A stretch of 64,000 nt of DNA. Origin: Hofstenia miamia. Its lineage: Eukaryota > Xenacoelomorpha > Acoela. Below, one piece after another: positions 25,001 through 39,500 of this stretch. Location of the stretch: positions 2,472,174 through 2,536,173 of the forward strand of contig SCFE01000009.1 of the NCBI GenBank assembly GCA_004352715.1. The letters run 5' to 3'. The notes below the pieces were generated by a model. That model had not been told where the DNA came from, made no database searches, and was given only the letters and a program-made list of their open reading frames with translations. How positions within the stretch are numbered: the first letter of the stretch is position 1; each line of letters starts with the position of its first letter. Both the position numbers and the translations under genes were made by a program.

Positions 25001-27544
25001 CTGTCAACCAAGGTTTCATTTGAATTTGATGTTTATAGAATTTAAGTTTAATTATCTTGACTTTATGTCGTTGTTTTCAAAGAACTTTTTAATTATAAGT
25101 GTGCCTTTTTGAATTTCATAAATATAGGCAATCAGGTTATGATAATACATAATACAACCAGCTTTTACCTGCAAAGACTCCACCAATACCACCAATAATT
25201 GTACAAACTCCAAATTCGGTACTTCCTCCAAAAAATATACTAGAATTGGCATGGTTGGCGTCAACATATGTTGGAATCCAGTATGTTAAGCTTCCTCCTA
25301 CAAAATCCAGTGCAATGTAAGCAAGCGTTACAAACACAACAGATCCGTTTTTACTTAAAGCGATAACATCTGTTAAAAGAGAGGTTCTTTTATTTGCCTC
25401 TGGCACGTCATCAGCATTCCCTCTTTCGGGATCAGGAAGAAAAAAAATGGACAACAGCAAGCAGATCAGTCCTAGAAAGATTGTTTGGATTTTTTGGCAA
25501 ATTTTTTTATTACGGATTATTTGGTAATATTTATTTTTAAAAATTGTTAGCTACTACTTAAAATAAATCATTGAAAAACTAATGAAATTATACAAAATAA
25601 AAATGTTGCATATACCATATATCCTAAGATGTATCATAGCAAATAACAAATAAAATATGTTTTAAACATGCAAACTTGTTCAGCCATCAAAGTGAACTAG
25701 TTGTAAACTGGGAAGGGGTAGCCAAAGGGTCGTCAAGCGGTATCTACATAGTGCCACTGTTACTGGTGCTGTCGGGTCCGAGTAAAGAATAAAAAACGGG
25801 TAAAACATAAGTAAAATGCAAAAAAAACATATCAAGAAATTAAGCAGTGCTTAGGTGAATTTATTAGCAATTAGCAATTTGTCTTTAAGTAATTAAACGT
25901 TTTATTAGTATTATATTACTTTGTTTTTTTGAAAATATCAATGCAATTTCAAAGTATAACAATCCTTTTCTAATCACTTCACCGTTAAATAAGCTTTCCG
26001 TCATTAGAAAGAAATTGAATTTAACATCTACATGTGCATTTATATTTTCCTTCATATATCATAATGTTACTAATAAATGTTTAGCATAAAAAGTTTATTT
26101 AAATATAAATTTAAACGAAGGTGTATGTTAGGTGACCAACGTCCAAAACTTACTGTTTTTAAATAGTTTCTGTCAATCGTGTTTGTAGTTTGTTATTTAT
26201 ATTGTAAATTGTACTTATGAGTGTTCAGAGGATAGGGTAGGTGTACACAGCCATCTCATGGGCAGTTAAGGATATCAAAAATACCTTACTCGCACAGTCC
26301 TACTGTAGACCAAAGTTGGGACGTGATTGGATAAATCCATGCGGATTCGCAAATAGGGATCCCAAAAAAATTGCAATCCGGATGCCGATTGGCTTGAAAA
26401 AAACTGTAGAATTATTTGAGGATTCACTATTTTTTCTCACATATGCTCGAACCATTTTAGATCGCTTAAAATTTTTCAGATTAGTTTGCGATGACTGAAG
26501 AAATTCTGCAGATGCGAAAAAGATTTGTATTGTTTGCATGAGACGATTAGAGAATGTCAAGCAATGCCTATTTCTTCTCTAGACACCGTGTGTGCAGAGT
26601 TGGAACCGGTTCGACCCGACCAGCCGGTTCACCTGTGTTCACTTGGCCTACTAATGAGAACAGCGAGTAGACCTGAAGCCCACGGTTATTATCTCAGTGC
26701 AGTACTCCTAAAATAATGATGGTGGATGATTGTGATAACATATTTGTTGCAAACCACCGTGGATTAATCCAGTGTTTTATTTGCATAAAGTGCCCTTTGC
26801 AATTAAATTACATGTACATACAGTGGCTAAGTGGTCGAATTTTGACCACGACTGCCAAATACCGGCCTAAGTTTTAAGTTTACTGTTCATGGTCACCAAC
26901 CGGCATTGCCAATAAACTAGTCCTACTAGCCGGCAAGGGATTTCTTGATACAGGTAATATTTTGATGTATAGTTCTGCACAATGCATATCACACTGTTCT
27001 ACATTGAATGTGTTGTAACATAAATACGTAAAGTCCTTTCAGTTCTGGAAATCGAAATTATTCCAGTTTCGGCATCTCGGCCGAATTGCCTGCAAAGCAT
27101 TCGTGATCTTTATAAAAAAAGAGATTCTGTTAAGGTATTTGTAGTTTTCAAAGGAGCAAGATTTATCTAGACTCTTAACCTGCACTGGTGAGTTGCATAC
27201 TTTGCAAACTAGAAAAATGATCCAATTTGAAAATATAACTCTCTTAACCATTACATTGCTGTGTCTTTTCCTTTAGCTTTAAGAAAGCGTCACCATTGAG
27301 TCGTATTATGGCGCCGTTAAAAACCGATTAAAATTCTAGAAAAATAGACCGTTTGACCGGTCGGTTACAGATGGTTGAGAAAAAGCATAGCCGGTTCAGT
27401 CGGGTCAGCAAAAATCGTGAAGGATTCCAGTTCTGCTTGAGTGAATCAGAGTATATATTTAGAAAGAAGGGGAACCTAATTTTCGTTTGATTTACAAGTT
27501 TTTGAACAAATATATATATTTGAATTAGAATTATAATTAGAATT

Positions 27545-27593
<49 letters not shown>

Positions 27594-30500
27594 TATTTAA
27601 TATAATGTATTGGTTTGGTTAACTTTATATCTGCGCATGATGTAGCCTACCGATATACAGACTTCTGTACAACACGTGGAAATGACAATGAAATATCAGT
27701 GTCTATCATGCTCCAAAAATACAAAATACTTGAGATTCAGTTGAATTTTTCATTCTATATTTAATACACTGAATTGTACTGTTTATATTTATGCATGTTT
27801 TCAACAAAGTTCAAAATGAAAACGGAATGTTGTATGTTAAATATTTGCTAAGAATAGGTATGTATAAGAACATACGCTTACAAAGCAATATTAATCGAAT
27901 AAAAACACATTGTGTTTCAACATGAAAAATATAATATCCATGAATACTCAATTCTAGAAACACCATTACAGTAATCGTCGACTAACCCTATCCAAACGGA
28001 AGATGCAGCCAATCAGATTGTAGCCACATTGCAATCTGCTCTTGACACATGTGTTGAATCTTTGGAACAGAAAATGAAAAATCAAGCTATTGCTCTGGAA
28101 AAGAAGCTTAAAGATCAGGCCGCAGAAATATCCAAAGGCATGGAATAAAATGAAAATCTTAAGTGCATAGTGTTCCTGAATAAATAATATGAATAATTTT
28201 ATTGCAATAAACCTAATACAGGTCTTACACTAAAAACAAACTTAAAAACCCGGATAGGTAATAAAATTTTTTTTTAAATGAAAAACTGGACGAAACCTTT
28301 GAGGATAAATTGCGGGCAAAATCATTCTGCCAGAGCAAGTAGAAAAATCTTGAACAAGAAGTGAACGGACGGGATTATCGGTTCTCTGATACGTTGGTAG
28401 TAAGCCTCATCCTCCTCTTTTAGACTTTCAGAGATGCTATAGCACTGTAATGCCCATTTGTATCTATACGCATTATCCAAAAAATTTGAATCTTTTTGAG
28501 GTTTTATAGTCCGAGTCAAATATTACTAACCCATATCGAATCTTAGACAAGAACAACGATTTGAACGCTGCGTCAATCTCTACTATTAAAAAACCTGTCA
28601 TTCTCATATTGATTAAAATGTACTGCATTTTCTTCAAGTTGCTATCAGTTGTTGACATGAGTGTTAAATGTAAGATTCGTTTGTATGTTCAGACCCAAAA
28701 TACTTGCTTCATCAACTGCTTTCAATGTAGTACTCCTAGTATTCACAGAAAGACGCTCTTTAATTCTGTCTAGAAAAATAAGGGTAAGTGAAGGCTAATT
28801 CGCAGCATTTTGTGTCGTTTAAAGGAATACTTTCAGTAGCCAACCAAAAGTAAACATTGTCAACCTCGATTTGAGCCGGTGGAGGATCCCTATGAACATG
28901 GTCAAACAAAAAGGGACAATTACCTCTGTATCATCTGCGTAGAAAACCAGCCTGCTATAGACCTGAGTAGCATCAAGAGATCTTGAGTTAGCATTCCAAA
29001 ACAAGAGACCAAGACCAGTACCCTGACTGCCGCCTCTATTAATTTATACCCAGCTAGAACAGTCATTGTTAAAGATAAGTCTTTGTCTTTCTATGTCGTA
29101 AAAAGTTCATCAGCCATATCTTCAGCTTTGAAGGAAGGGGAGTAGTTCTTAAATCATCCAGAAGCTTAGAGTGTATTGAGTGATTAAAAGCCTTGCTAAA
29201 GTCAAATACTAAGAGTGTGACGCTAGCAACGTTTTTATCGATACTCATGTAACAGTAGAGTAATGCATCCACAGAACTTCGACATGTTCGGCAACCAAAT
29301 TGCAGAGGACTCAACCACTTATCCAGTTTAGGATTTATAAATATTTTAGATACTCCCTGTTGGAATCTGCGACTAATGACATTAGTTATAGTAATGTCTC
29401 TTAGTTCGTTGAGGGCAGAAGAACAATCATTCTTAGGTATCAAAATGATGTTTGATCTTTCCAGCATTGAGGGAATATACCTTTAGATAATAATAATAAT
29501 AATAATAATAATGGCAGGCTCCGCAAGATAGTAATAGTACTCACTATATACCTAATCAGCTATATTATCAGATTCACATGATGATGATGATGATGATTTT
29601 GTAGATTTCATAAAATGTGCCAATTGGTGTAACGTTAGCTCAAGCGGATTCCCATCATCATGAAAATCGAGCACAGGTTCGATGTAATCGCCGTCAGTGG
29701 ATCGACTAGCAAAATATAAGCTAGATTTTCAATATTGCCAACAACCGAATATATGTCTGCATGGTTATCATATTTCTTATTAGAGCCTCTGTCCACATCT
29801 CGCCACCACTGCATAGACCCCGGTTTTGCATCGACGTGACATTTAGCAACAGTGATAAGATTATCAATTTTTGGACAACTCAGTAACATCATGATGTTTT
29901 TTACTTAACCTTTCTGCGTTTGGTGATAAGTCACTTGATTTTAGGTGTCCTCCAGTGAGGATCTTTGCTACTAATGCAAATAGAAAGAAGGTATCAAAGA
30001 TGTGATATAGTCTCTCTAGAAATGTTTCAGCAGTAAAATTGACATCCTCAAAATTGTAAGGTTTAAGCAAATACTCTGAATGTAAGTTAGTAGCAAATAA
30101 GCTCTTGGAACTTTGCTCTCACGTCCCTAATAAAGCGTTTCGCACGTTTAGGCTTAATATTCTCAATAGGAATCAATATCGCAGCTGTAGCATTATCATA
30201 TTTATATGACAAGATATTGGGCTCGAATGACTTGAAAAACTTGGGAGTAAAGCGTAATAAGTTGTCTAAGATCGCTTTCTTCCGAGTAGGAAAAGTAACC
30301 ATGGGAGTGAGATGTAGTTTTCCAGTAAGGTCTGACAAGTTTAATTAAAAAAGCCGCCAGCAACTATAACAAGAGCATCAAGGTAATTACTCAGAATTAG
30401 ATCATGAGTTTGTAAACAACTTGCTTTACTTCTTGGAGGAAAATATAATTCAACAATAAAAGCAAGAAATTTCATATCATCGCTAATAACTTTTAGCTAT

Positions 30501-33500
30501 AGTGCTTCAATTTCATTTGATTTTTCAATATCGACACAGATATCTTGCTTCACATAAATACAAAAACCGCCACCCTTGTGCATGTTTATGCAATTTTTCT
30601 TTTTGCAATTGCAAACATCACGATCTCTGATAAGACTTGATATCCATCAATAACAATATAATTATCAGGTATGTCAGAGTTTAGGTGACTTTCTGTCACT
30701 ACTGCTATCTCAGCATTAACATTAAACAAATCAAAGGCCATTCTATCGCATGCTTTTATTCGCTTATCAACTTTTTTCTTAATCGAAAAAGCCTTAGAGT
30801 GTAAAATGTGAGTTAGTCTGGGTGCATCACCTAGTCACACATCAATCTTCTGATTATTGTAAAACAAAATTAAATTAACTATCTTAAAACCCTTGCGATC
30901 AGCGCCAATATGAATTCTGCTTCATCTCTCCGATAAAGATCTTTCTCAATGTTTCGCTCCTCTAGTGACAATGCTCTTGAAATAAACACTTTGCCAGGGT
31001 ACGACTTTAGCTTGTAAGCATTAATTAGCAACTTACTTGCATCCCATACAGAATTCAATGTGCTCATAATAGTTTTAGCTTTATTAAATTGGCCTATACG
31101 ACGAAAATCGGTAATACTAACATTTTTTAAGTGGTGGACCAAGTTTGAGAATTTTGTTTCTTTCATCTCCTTGCCGTTTACTGACATTTGTCTAAGTCGA
31201 TTCAAGAACATCACTTATGCGTATGCACTTAAGATTTTCATTTCATTCCATGCATTTGGATATTTCTGTAGTCTGATCTCTAAGCTTCTTTTCAAGAGCA
31301 ATAGCCTGATCTTTCATTTTCTGTTCCAAATATTCAACGCATGTGTCAAGAGCAGATTTCACTGTGGTTTCAATCTGATTGGTTGCATCTTCCGTTTGGA
31401 TAGGGTTAGTCGACGATAACAGTATGGTGTTTTTAGAATTAATATTTGAAATAACAACTTCCTTAAATCCAATGGTTGCACAGTCATTGCAGAACAAAAT
31501 TTCACTTAGAAAAGACTGATTTTTTTCTTGAACTAGCTAAACAGGTTGAAATTGACCGAAAGTTATATATTCAGTGTAAACAAACAAACAAACAAACAAA
31601 CAAACAAAATTATATATCTTGTGTAAACAAACAAACAATAAAACATAAATTGTATGACAAAAATAATGCAATTGGCTACATGCAAAAATGAAGTTTATAT
31701 AACCATGGGGATCCCATTTTTTATTTAGTAATGATCAAAGTATTTGCGCGTTGGACAAAAACATAAAAGTGGAAAAGTTGTGTAAATTGAGTGAATTTAT
31801 TACATATCTTTAGAATTCATCGTAAATATAAAATTGTGATTAGAGGGCAGTTTGGTTTCTTTACAGTACCCCCCTCTTAAAACGATAAGCTTTGATTTAG
31901 AACTATTATATAACAAATATAAAACGCCAAAAAGCGTCCGGTACTTTAAACTGTTCCCAAGGACCTTCACCCGACCCGAGATCCGACCCAATTTCAGGCC
32001 CGGCCCAAATTATTTTTCTTCTACGACACTGATAGTGTCTTTTGCTTTATAGAAGCCCATAAGCACTAAACTATGATTTTTTTTGATAATAACCTAATTT
32101 ATTGATTAATATCTGCTTAATCCGTCAACAATTCTTATTAAATTCTGTTGAAATTTAAATTGCATTATTAACCTTTCATACAGGTTCGTAAGCCTGGGGG
32201 TTAGGGAGCTCAACCCTTCCTGGAGCAGATGTGAGGCCGCTGTAAATGATTGGCTACCAAATAGTATTGACTATCTATTTTCAAAAATGTTGCCAATAAA
32301 GGCAAAAATTTTCTAAATTGTTTTAAATTTGTGCATAGAGTAACCCTATTATCCATGGTAGAGGCTAAAATGGCTCCCCTATTCTTCTCAGTCTTACGCT
32401 AGATTTTAGCGGTTTTTTATAAAAATATGAGGTTCGGTATGGTCACAGCGACCTTTTTGTCCGATTTCAGCCGATTTCTTACGATTTTAGTTATATGCTT
32501 TCCGTAGGTGTGTGTTTTTGTTTAAATTCAGTTTGGGCTAAGTGCCTTCGTTTTTTGAAAATTTGTGAGAAGATATTTTGCATTTATTTCGTTAAATATG
32601 TCTGATAAAAAATGATTAAATTTCTTAATTCGTGTCGTACAAGTTTCAAATACTAGGAAAAGAAAAGCACTGGAATCCCTTTATTATTTTATGCATTTTG
32701 TTGAAATATATATTGCATCAATTTTCGCATGCAGTACACTAGGTACCCCCCCCAAAACGGAAAATTTAATAGATGATATAAGAAATTCAAATTTTGCAAA
32801 TACCTCCGAAAATATCAATATATTGTCACTCAACTAATTATTGTTTCAGCAGGAATTTAATGCACGATCAGTGCGTGCAACACCCTTAATCCTGGACATT
32901 GCACGATGACTTCTTTTACACTTTCGTGTTCATAGGGTTCGCAATGAGAAAAATTATCGTATAACAAGAAACTGTCATTGTTTCATTGTAATAAATAACT
33001 CAGAATTTTTATTAATAAATACACATTTAGCTTTAAAACTTTGAATTAAAATAATCGCATACTTTTTCCGTGAAATGTTAAGATCAAAAGTTTTTATTCC
33101 ATTCTCGGAAATTTGAAAATTTTGTCAAGACTGTATTTTGAGAAACTTCTAAATTTTTTGTGAGCTAATGTGTACAAAGATTTTGTTAAATTTTTAGGGC
33201 GGAAATTCAAGTAATATAAATATAATTTTGCAACAAAGTTTATTTTAATTTAAGGTTATGTTTCATACACCAACATCAGTATTTCTCAGATTGTAGTCCT
33301 ACAAATATGTAAGTTAATTTTTGATTGGAAATTTAAATATACTTGGCATTTGAACTCTGTAAAAGTGTTGCCCAAGTTGCATAGTGAAGTTAGTTTTTGA
33401 TCCCAAACAACCAATCAGAAGCAGATTGAGAATCTACAACAATATTACAAATGTGATAATTTAGCAAAGCAGTATTTATAAAATTGAATAACACTAAAAT

Positions 33501-36500
33501 GTTTATGATATGTTCAGTTGTCTTCAAAACAATATATAAAAGGCGGTGCAGGACAGATGTAGGGTAGGTAAAGGGAAGACTGTAAGAAAAGAGCTAAAGC
33601 AGATATTAGTTGCAGAAGCTGAGAGACTAAGAAAATATAGGGCAAGAGACAACATGAAGTTTGAGGCGCAAGAAGGAAGATTCTACAAAAAACTAGATGC
33701 AGGAGAAAAGGCTACAGCTAGAGCAGGCGAGGATGCAGTAAGGTTCTGGGAGAATATATTGGGAAGTGAGGGACCAGAGATAGAGAGTGAGCAAATGCAG
33801 AAGGAGTTCAAACAAGAAGAAGTAATCACAACTGCAAAGCTGAAGAAGGCTCTAAAGAAGATGAAGAATTGGAAGGCGCCAGGGAGAAATGAGGTACATG
33901 GGTCACTAGTGAAGGTCACTAAGGAGTTAATGAAGAACTGAGATTGAGGGAAAGACAGTATACCAGAGTAGGATGGAATTAGAGAGGCAAACAAGGTATA
34001 GGCAGAAGCCAATGCATGGAGAATACTGGAGAAACACAGAAAAATGTGACAAAGAAGAAAACAACAAGTGGTTAAAGAAGGCAGGACTGAAAAGAGAAAC
34101 AGAAGCACTGATAATGGCAGCACAGGAGCAAACAATAAGAACAAACTGGGTGAAGAAGCATATAGACAGAAGAGTAGAAGTAAGTGATAAGTGTAGGCTA
34201 TGTAAGAAAGAGGCGGAGACAGCAGATCATCTGATAGCAGGGTGTGAGAAGTTGGCACAGAATGAGTATAAGTTCAGGCATGACAAGGTGGGAAGAATGG
34301 TACACTGGAGTTTGAGCAGGCAGCATGGGTTAGAAGAAGGAGACAAGTGGTATGAGCACAAGCCACAGGAATTCATAGAAAATGAGAAGGCTACGATGCT
34401 GTGGGACTTCAACATACAGACAAGCAAGGTGATAAAAGCACGGAGGCCAGACATACTGGTAGACAAAGAGAAAAGATTGGGAACAGTGATAGACATAGCA
34501 GTACCAAAGGACAGAAATGTATAAAGCAAGGAAAAAGAGAAAGTAGACAAGTACAGGGAGTTGACAGAGGAAATAGAAAGGTTGTGGAAGTTAAAAAAAG
34601 TTGAAGTAGTCCCGGTAGTTGTAGGAGCACTAGGAGCCGTGAGAAAGAGGCATAAGACATACTTGGAGGAGTTGGAAGTACCAAAGCGGGGAGAAGCAGT
34701 AGCACAGAAGGCAGCATTGTTAGGAACAGCTAGAGTCATGAGGAAAGCTCTCACACTCCCTGGGAACTGGAGAGTTCCCTGAGCTGAGAGGAATGCCAGC
34801 ATGAAGTTGTGAGATGTAATGAATTAATAATAATAAGCTTGGCGGCGGGGAAAAGAAATCAATGGTTGGTGGAGAGTTGAGAGCAAGATGTAATTAGCAT
34901 CAAAACATTATCAGATTGAGTGGAACAGGAATTAGAGAACCTAATGAAATCAAAAGGATCAAGGTCCAATTTGCGAGTAAGCATGGAAGTAGAGTGACAG
35001 CGGGAAAATTTGAGAAGAGCGTCTTTGAATGGCAAGGCGGGGATCCATTTGAAAGCACGCTTCTGGAAACGTTCAATAGAGTAAAACAAAGAACGAGAAG
35101 GCCACCAACAAGGAGATGCGTAGAGAAGAATGGCGCGAGGAATGGAGTTTCATAGCAGCCGTGGAATTAAAGGGAACATTGCGGAAGCGGGCAAAGAGTG
35201 ATGAATTAGCTTTCCGGAGGCGCAAGGACACATGACAAGTTGAACTCCAAAATGAGTATGATGAGGAGAAACGTTCACAGGGAGATGCAGAACAGAAGGG
35301 GGAGATACGGAAAAGGAAATACCACATGTCTTATTGGGCTAAAATAAATATGGTTAACAGAAGCCCAATTAGCTAAAAGCTCAAGATTAGAGGTAATATT
35401 GGGGGGACCTTAAGAAGCACGACAAGAGCAGGAGAAGAAATAGACGAGTTGATTTTGACACACTGACGACGGTTGGCCAGGTAACACTGGAAGAGTTCAA
35501 TGAAATATTTTTTTCGATCAAGTTTATTGAATTCATTCAGTAAACCCATCCTTTGCAGTGCTGCATTTAGAATAGCTGCATTAACTCTAGAACTGACTTG
35601 ATAGCGATCTGAAACAATAGCAAGTCTATCATAGGGAAATAAGCTTGTTGACTTTCTATCAAATCCTTTTCTGTTTGTGAATTTGCAGCACTTTCTGACT
35701 CAGATGTTGAAGGTATTGCAAAAAATTCTGCAATCAAACTGTGCTTATCTCTTACTGTTATCTCTTTTTCTTTCCTCAATGCTGTTATTCTCCGTGGAGC
35801 AGTTCTCCTAGTACTTACATTGCCAAGTTGATTTTTCCTCAATTTTTGACCAACATATGCATTCCACTCATTAATAGGTATATGAATATCACACCTGTAT
35901 GAAGATCTTTTAATGCCTCTCTCATAACAATTACAAGAGCATGTGTCAAGCCTATCAGAAAATGTTTTAAAATCTTTTTGAAACTCTTAGTATTTCTTCT
36001 AGACCCTAGAATCTTGCTTAAACTCAAGCAAGTAATAAAGAAAAACTTCAGACTTAGTTGTTAACATTGAAGGATTGAATTCAGAAGGAAATCCAAATGC
36101 TGAATTAAGTGATCTTTTCTGGGTTTTGACCATTAATTAGTTGCAACTAAAAATATAAAAAGTAATTTCTAATTAACAACTCTAGCAAAACAATAATTTG
36201 GAAGTAATAATAATAGCAATTATATATATATATATATAACAGAAATTCTTTCAATTCGAAAACCAATTTATAATAGTCACTAAACTATAGCATGGCAAAT
36301 TAGTTTACAACAGCAGACATATAGTGATATAAAAACAAAGAATTTGCGCATGAAATGATAGTATTGTAGAATGGTAGCCTGTTAAATGTCGTTAAGTAGA
36401 CAGAATCAAAACAAATTTACATTGTCAATCTCGCGCCAAAGCAAACCAGTGGAAAATATAGTACCTATCTGAGAACATGGAAAGTTATTTTCTTGTTTGT

Positions 36501-39500
36501 CTTTAAGCTTTGCTGCTAGACCCATATCGATTGTATTAATTTCTTTATCAGAAATGTTAATATTTTATCTGATAAATCAAACTTTACAGAATATATTCTT
36601 GTAAAGACATTAGAGAAAGTAAAAAACACTTGTACACGTTTTCATTATACGGGATCAAAATCTTGTTTAACTTTCATTATAACTTCACGGATTTGTGTAT
36701 TCTGTGTATTGCGAAAACTGGCTAAAAACAGTGAAAATGTGATTTATATAAAATTGTGCTAAAATTAATGAGAAGTCTCACAAATTTTTTATGAGAATTT
36801 TTGGAGTAACAATGGTAGTAAAGTGCGTGCATAGTGTTGAACTTTAAAATTTAATAATTCAATATTGCTTGACCCTCCCAAATATTCACTCTGATAAAAA
36901 TTGGACCTTAATGTTGTTAAAGTTACTAAGACAATCTTCCCATCTGTGTTAATCCGATACCTTAAAAGAAAGCTTTAATTTCTGCAACATGTTAGTCTCT
37001 ACTGTGTACTAGCATATTAAAAAATCCATATTTTTGAAAATTCTGACTACATATATATATAAAATTCTAATAGAAAGCATTATAATTCGGACATTCTTCG
37101 TTTAATTTTTATGAGCATTGTAAATTATGTTTTTTGGATTTTTCTAGCTAACAAAAACTTTTTTCCATTAGAATTTTTGCATTAAGACAATAATCGCAAT
37201 CCAAAGTGAAAGCCTGGATATTGCTGTAGTTGAGAATGATTTGAAAGCAGGAAATGAATCTCCGAAGTTAATTATGCCTATAAGAAATTTAGTAAACAAA
37301 AGAAGTTGTCGTTGACATCCGTTCACATTAGCATGCTCATCAAATATTTGGTAAGTGTCCATTTTCAATTCAAGCTACTGACAGAAAGTGATACTTTATA
37401 TATTATTACAATAATCATGTTCTTATAAAAATAATAATAATGATAATGATAATAATCCAAAAAGTTATTGAATGCTGTATGATGATATCTATGGTTCGAA
37501 ATATGTAATTATAGTAAGTTTGTTTTATCGATTTTAAGGCAAATGTTTTATCATTTGTAAAAGGGAATTTTCACCATTGAAGAATTTGCTTTAACTAAGC
37601 ATCTTTGTTGGTGAATATTTTTTGAGAAAATGCGCTTCACATTTTACTGAGTAGTTATCTATATCGTATGTAGCAAGGATGTAAACTCATTGGCGGTATT
37701 ATGGATAAGATTATCTGTCCCATTTTCTGTGCTTAGCTGTGTATTGTAGAATCAGTATCAACATCATTTGATTGACAATATCCTATGACATTTAAATTCA
37801 TGCAAAAGTCTAACTTTTCTGGATGTATATCCGAGATTTTAAATGGTAGAAATTGTCCCTCTTTTGTGTTGAACAGGAGCTGCAACCTGCTAATCTTGTT
37901 AAAAACAAGTTGCAGAATTTGTATCATTACTAACTCCCATTTCTTCATCATCAAGAGATTCTTATTCCTCTTCCCAACAAAACCTTGGGGCATTTGTTAA
38001 ATTTTTCGAGCTTAAGATTGAAATTGCTGAAAATATTTGAAACATATGATATTTATGCTTGAAGGAACGTATTGCATATGTATAAGAAAATGGCAAAATT
38101 TCATGGAGTTCAACACATAAAGAGTAATATGGTAATATCATAAAATAGTATATAAAAAATTTGGAATACAAAATATCATAGAGGAATATTAATGGTACTC
38201 AAACATTGTTTATTAAATACAAGTCATTTTTATTTGTGTTGAACTCTCCGTTGAAATATCCGTTGGGCTGGTACCAAAATGTTAGGATTGAAAAATCAGC
38301 TTTGCTGGGAGAAAGCTGTTAAAACTGAAAGAACGCGGCTTATACCAAAACAGCCCAATAGAAATTATTGTGTTTTATACTTTCATTAACCACGAAAATT
38401 ATCTAATCATTGTGTTGAACAAAGTTGGATATGGATTATCTAGAATTTTTTGAGAATTGTGATCAATATCACTTTTAATTTGATAAGTTTAGTGAAATGA
38501 TTTGCCTATGGATTTTGTCAGAATGTAACTCTATATCTTTCCATTTTCATGATCGAAGAGAGATTGAAGTCATTTTTGATGCCTTGATGTACATCTTTGG
38601 AATATTTGATTTTAAAAAATGTACTTTTAGAAAATGATAACAACGTGCTTAAGATAAAATTATTTACAAAAATATTAATAACTAATAATAATAATTTAAT
38701 TATCTTATACACGTTTAGATTCTCCTGATATCTTTGTATTTGTGTTGCAGAAGTGATAAACATTTGAAACACGTCCAAATATTGTGTCGTCATGGAGATA
38801 GAACTCCGTCTATTACGTTCCCAACTGATCCATATCTGGAATTTTGGGAGGCTATGGGTGGCTTAGGAGTTCTGACGCAACAAGGGAAGAAGCGAATGTA
38901 CAGAATTGGGCAGGGGATTAGAAATTTCTATCCAGAATTATTTTCTCAGCAATATAGCGAATATGAAACAACCGGGCTTTCCTCAAATTACACTCGTACT
39001 ATAGAATCAGGGAGATTACTAATTAGTGGAATTTACAATGAAGAAAATCCTTCTAAGGTTCTGATAGCAACATTAACGCCGAATCCTTTAAAACCAGACA
39101 ATGGCCAATGTCCAGCTTTCGACAAAGCTCATGACACCTATCTGAATAGCAAAAAGTATCGCAAAATTACTAAAGAATATGATGATCTTATATTGTACTT
39201 GCGAAAGCCAACGGGTAAGAAATAATTCAATTTCATGTTTTTGAATTGATTAACACTATTTGGCACAGGATAATTTTGTTTGTTGAGAGAGTTGATTCAT
39301 GTCCCCACTAATACAAATTTTTATACTAAACTTTTTTTCTATGAAACTTTGTGCTTTGCTAAAACAATTCTTCCGTTATGAAATAAGGCCATTAGACAGA
39401 TTATGAACATATCATTATCTAATGACGTCATCGTTTTTCAGTTATAGTTATTAAAGTTCTGGAATTTTTGAATAGACTTAGCTTTGTAAGGCTTTGTGAG

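Noticed and set aside
33683-34802. Two 191-codon and one 102-codon minus-strand frames
   Set aside because: They are antisense to the well-conserved LINE ORF on the plus strand and are Leu/Ser/Phe-rich only because that ORF is Lys/Glu/Arg-rich.
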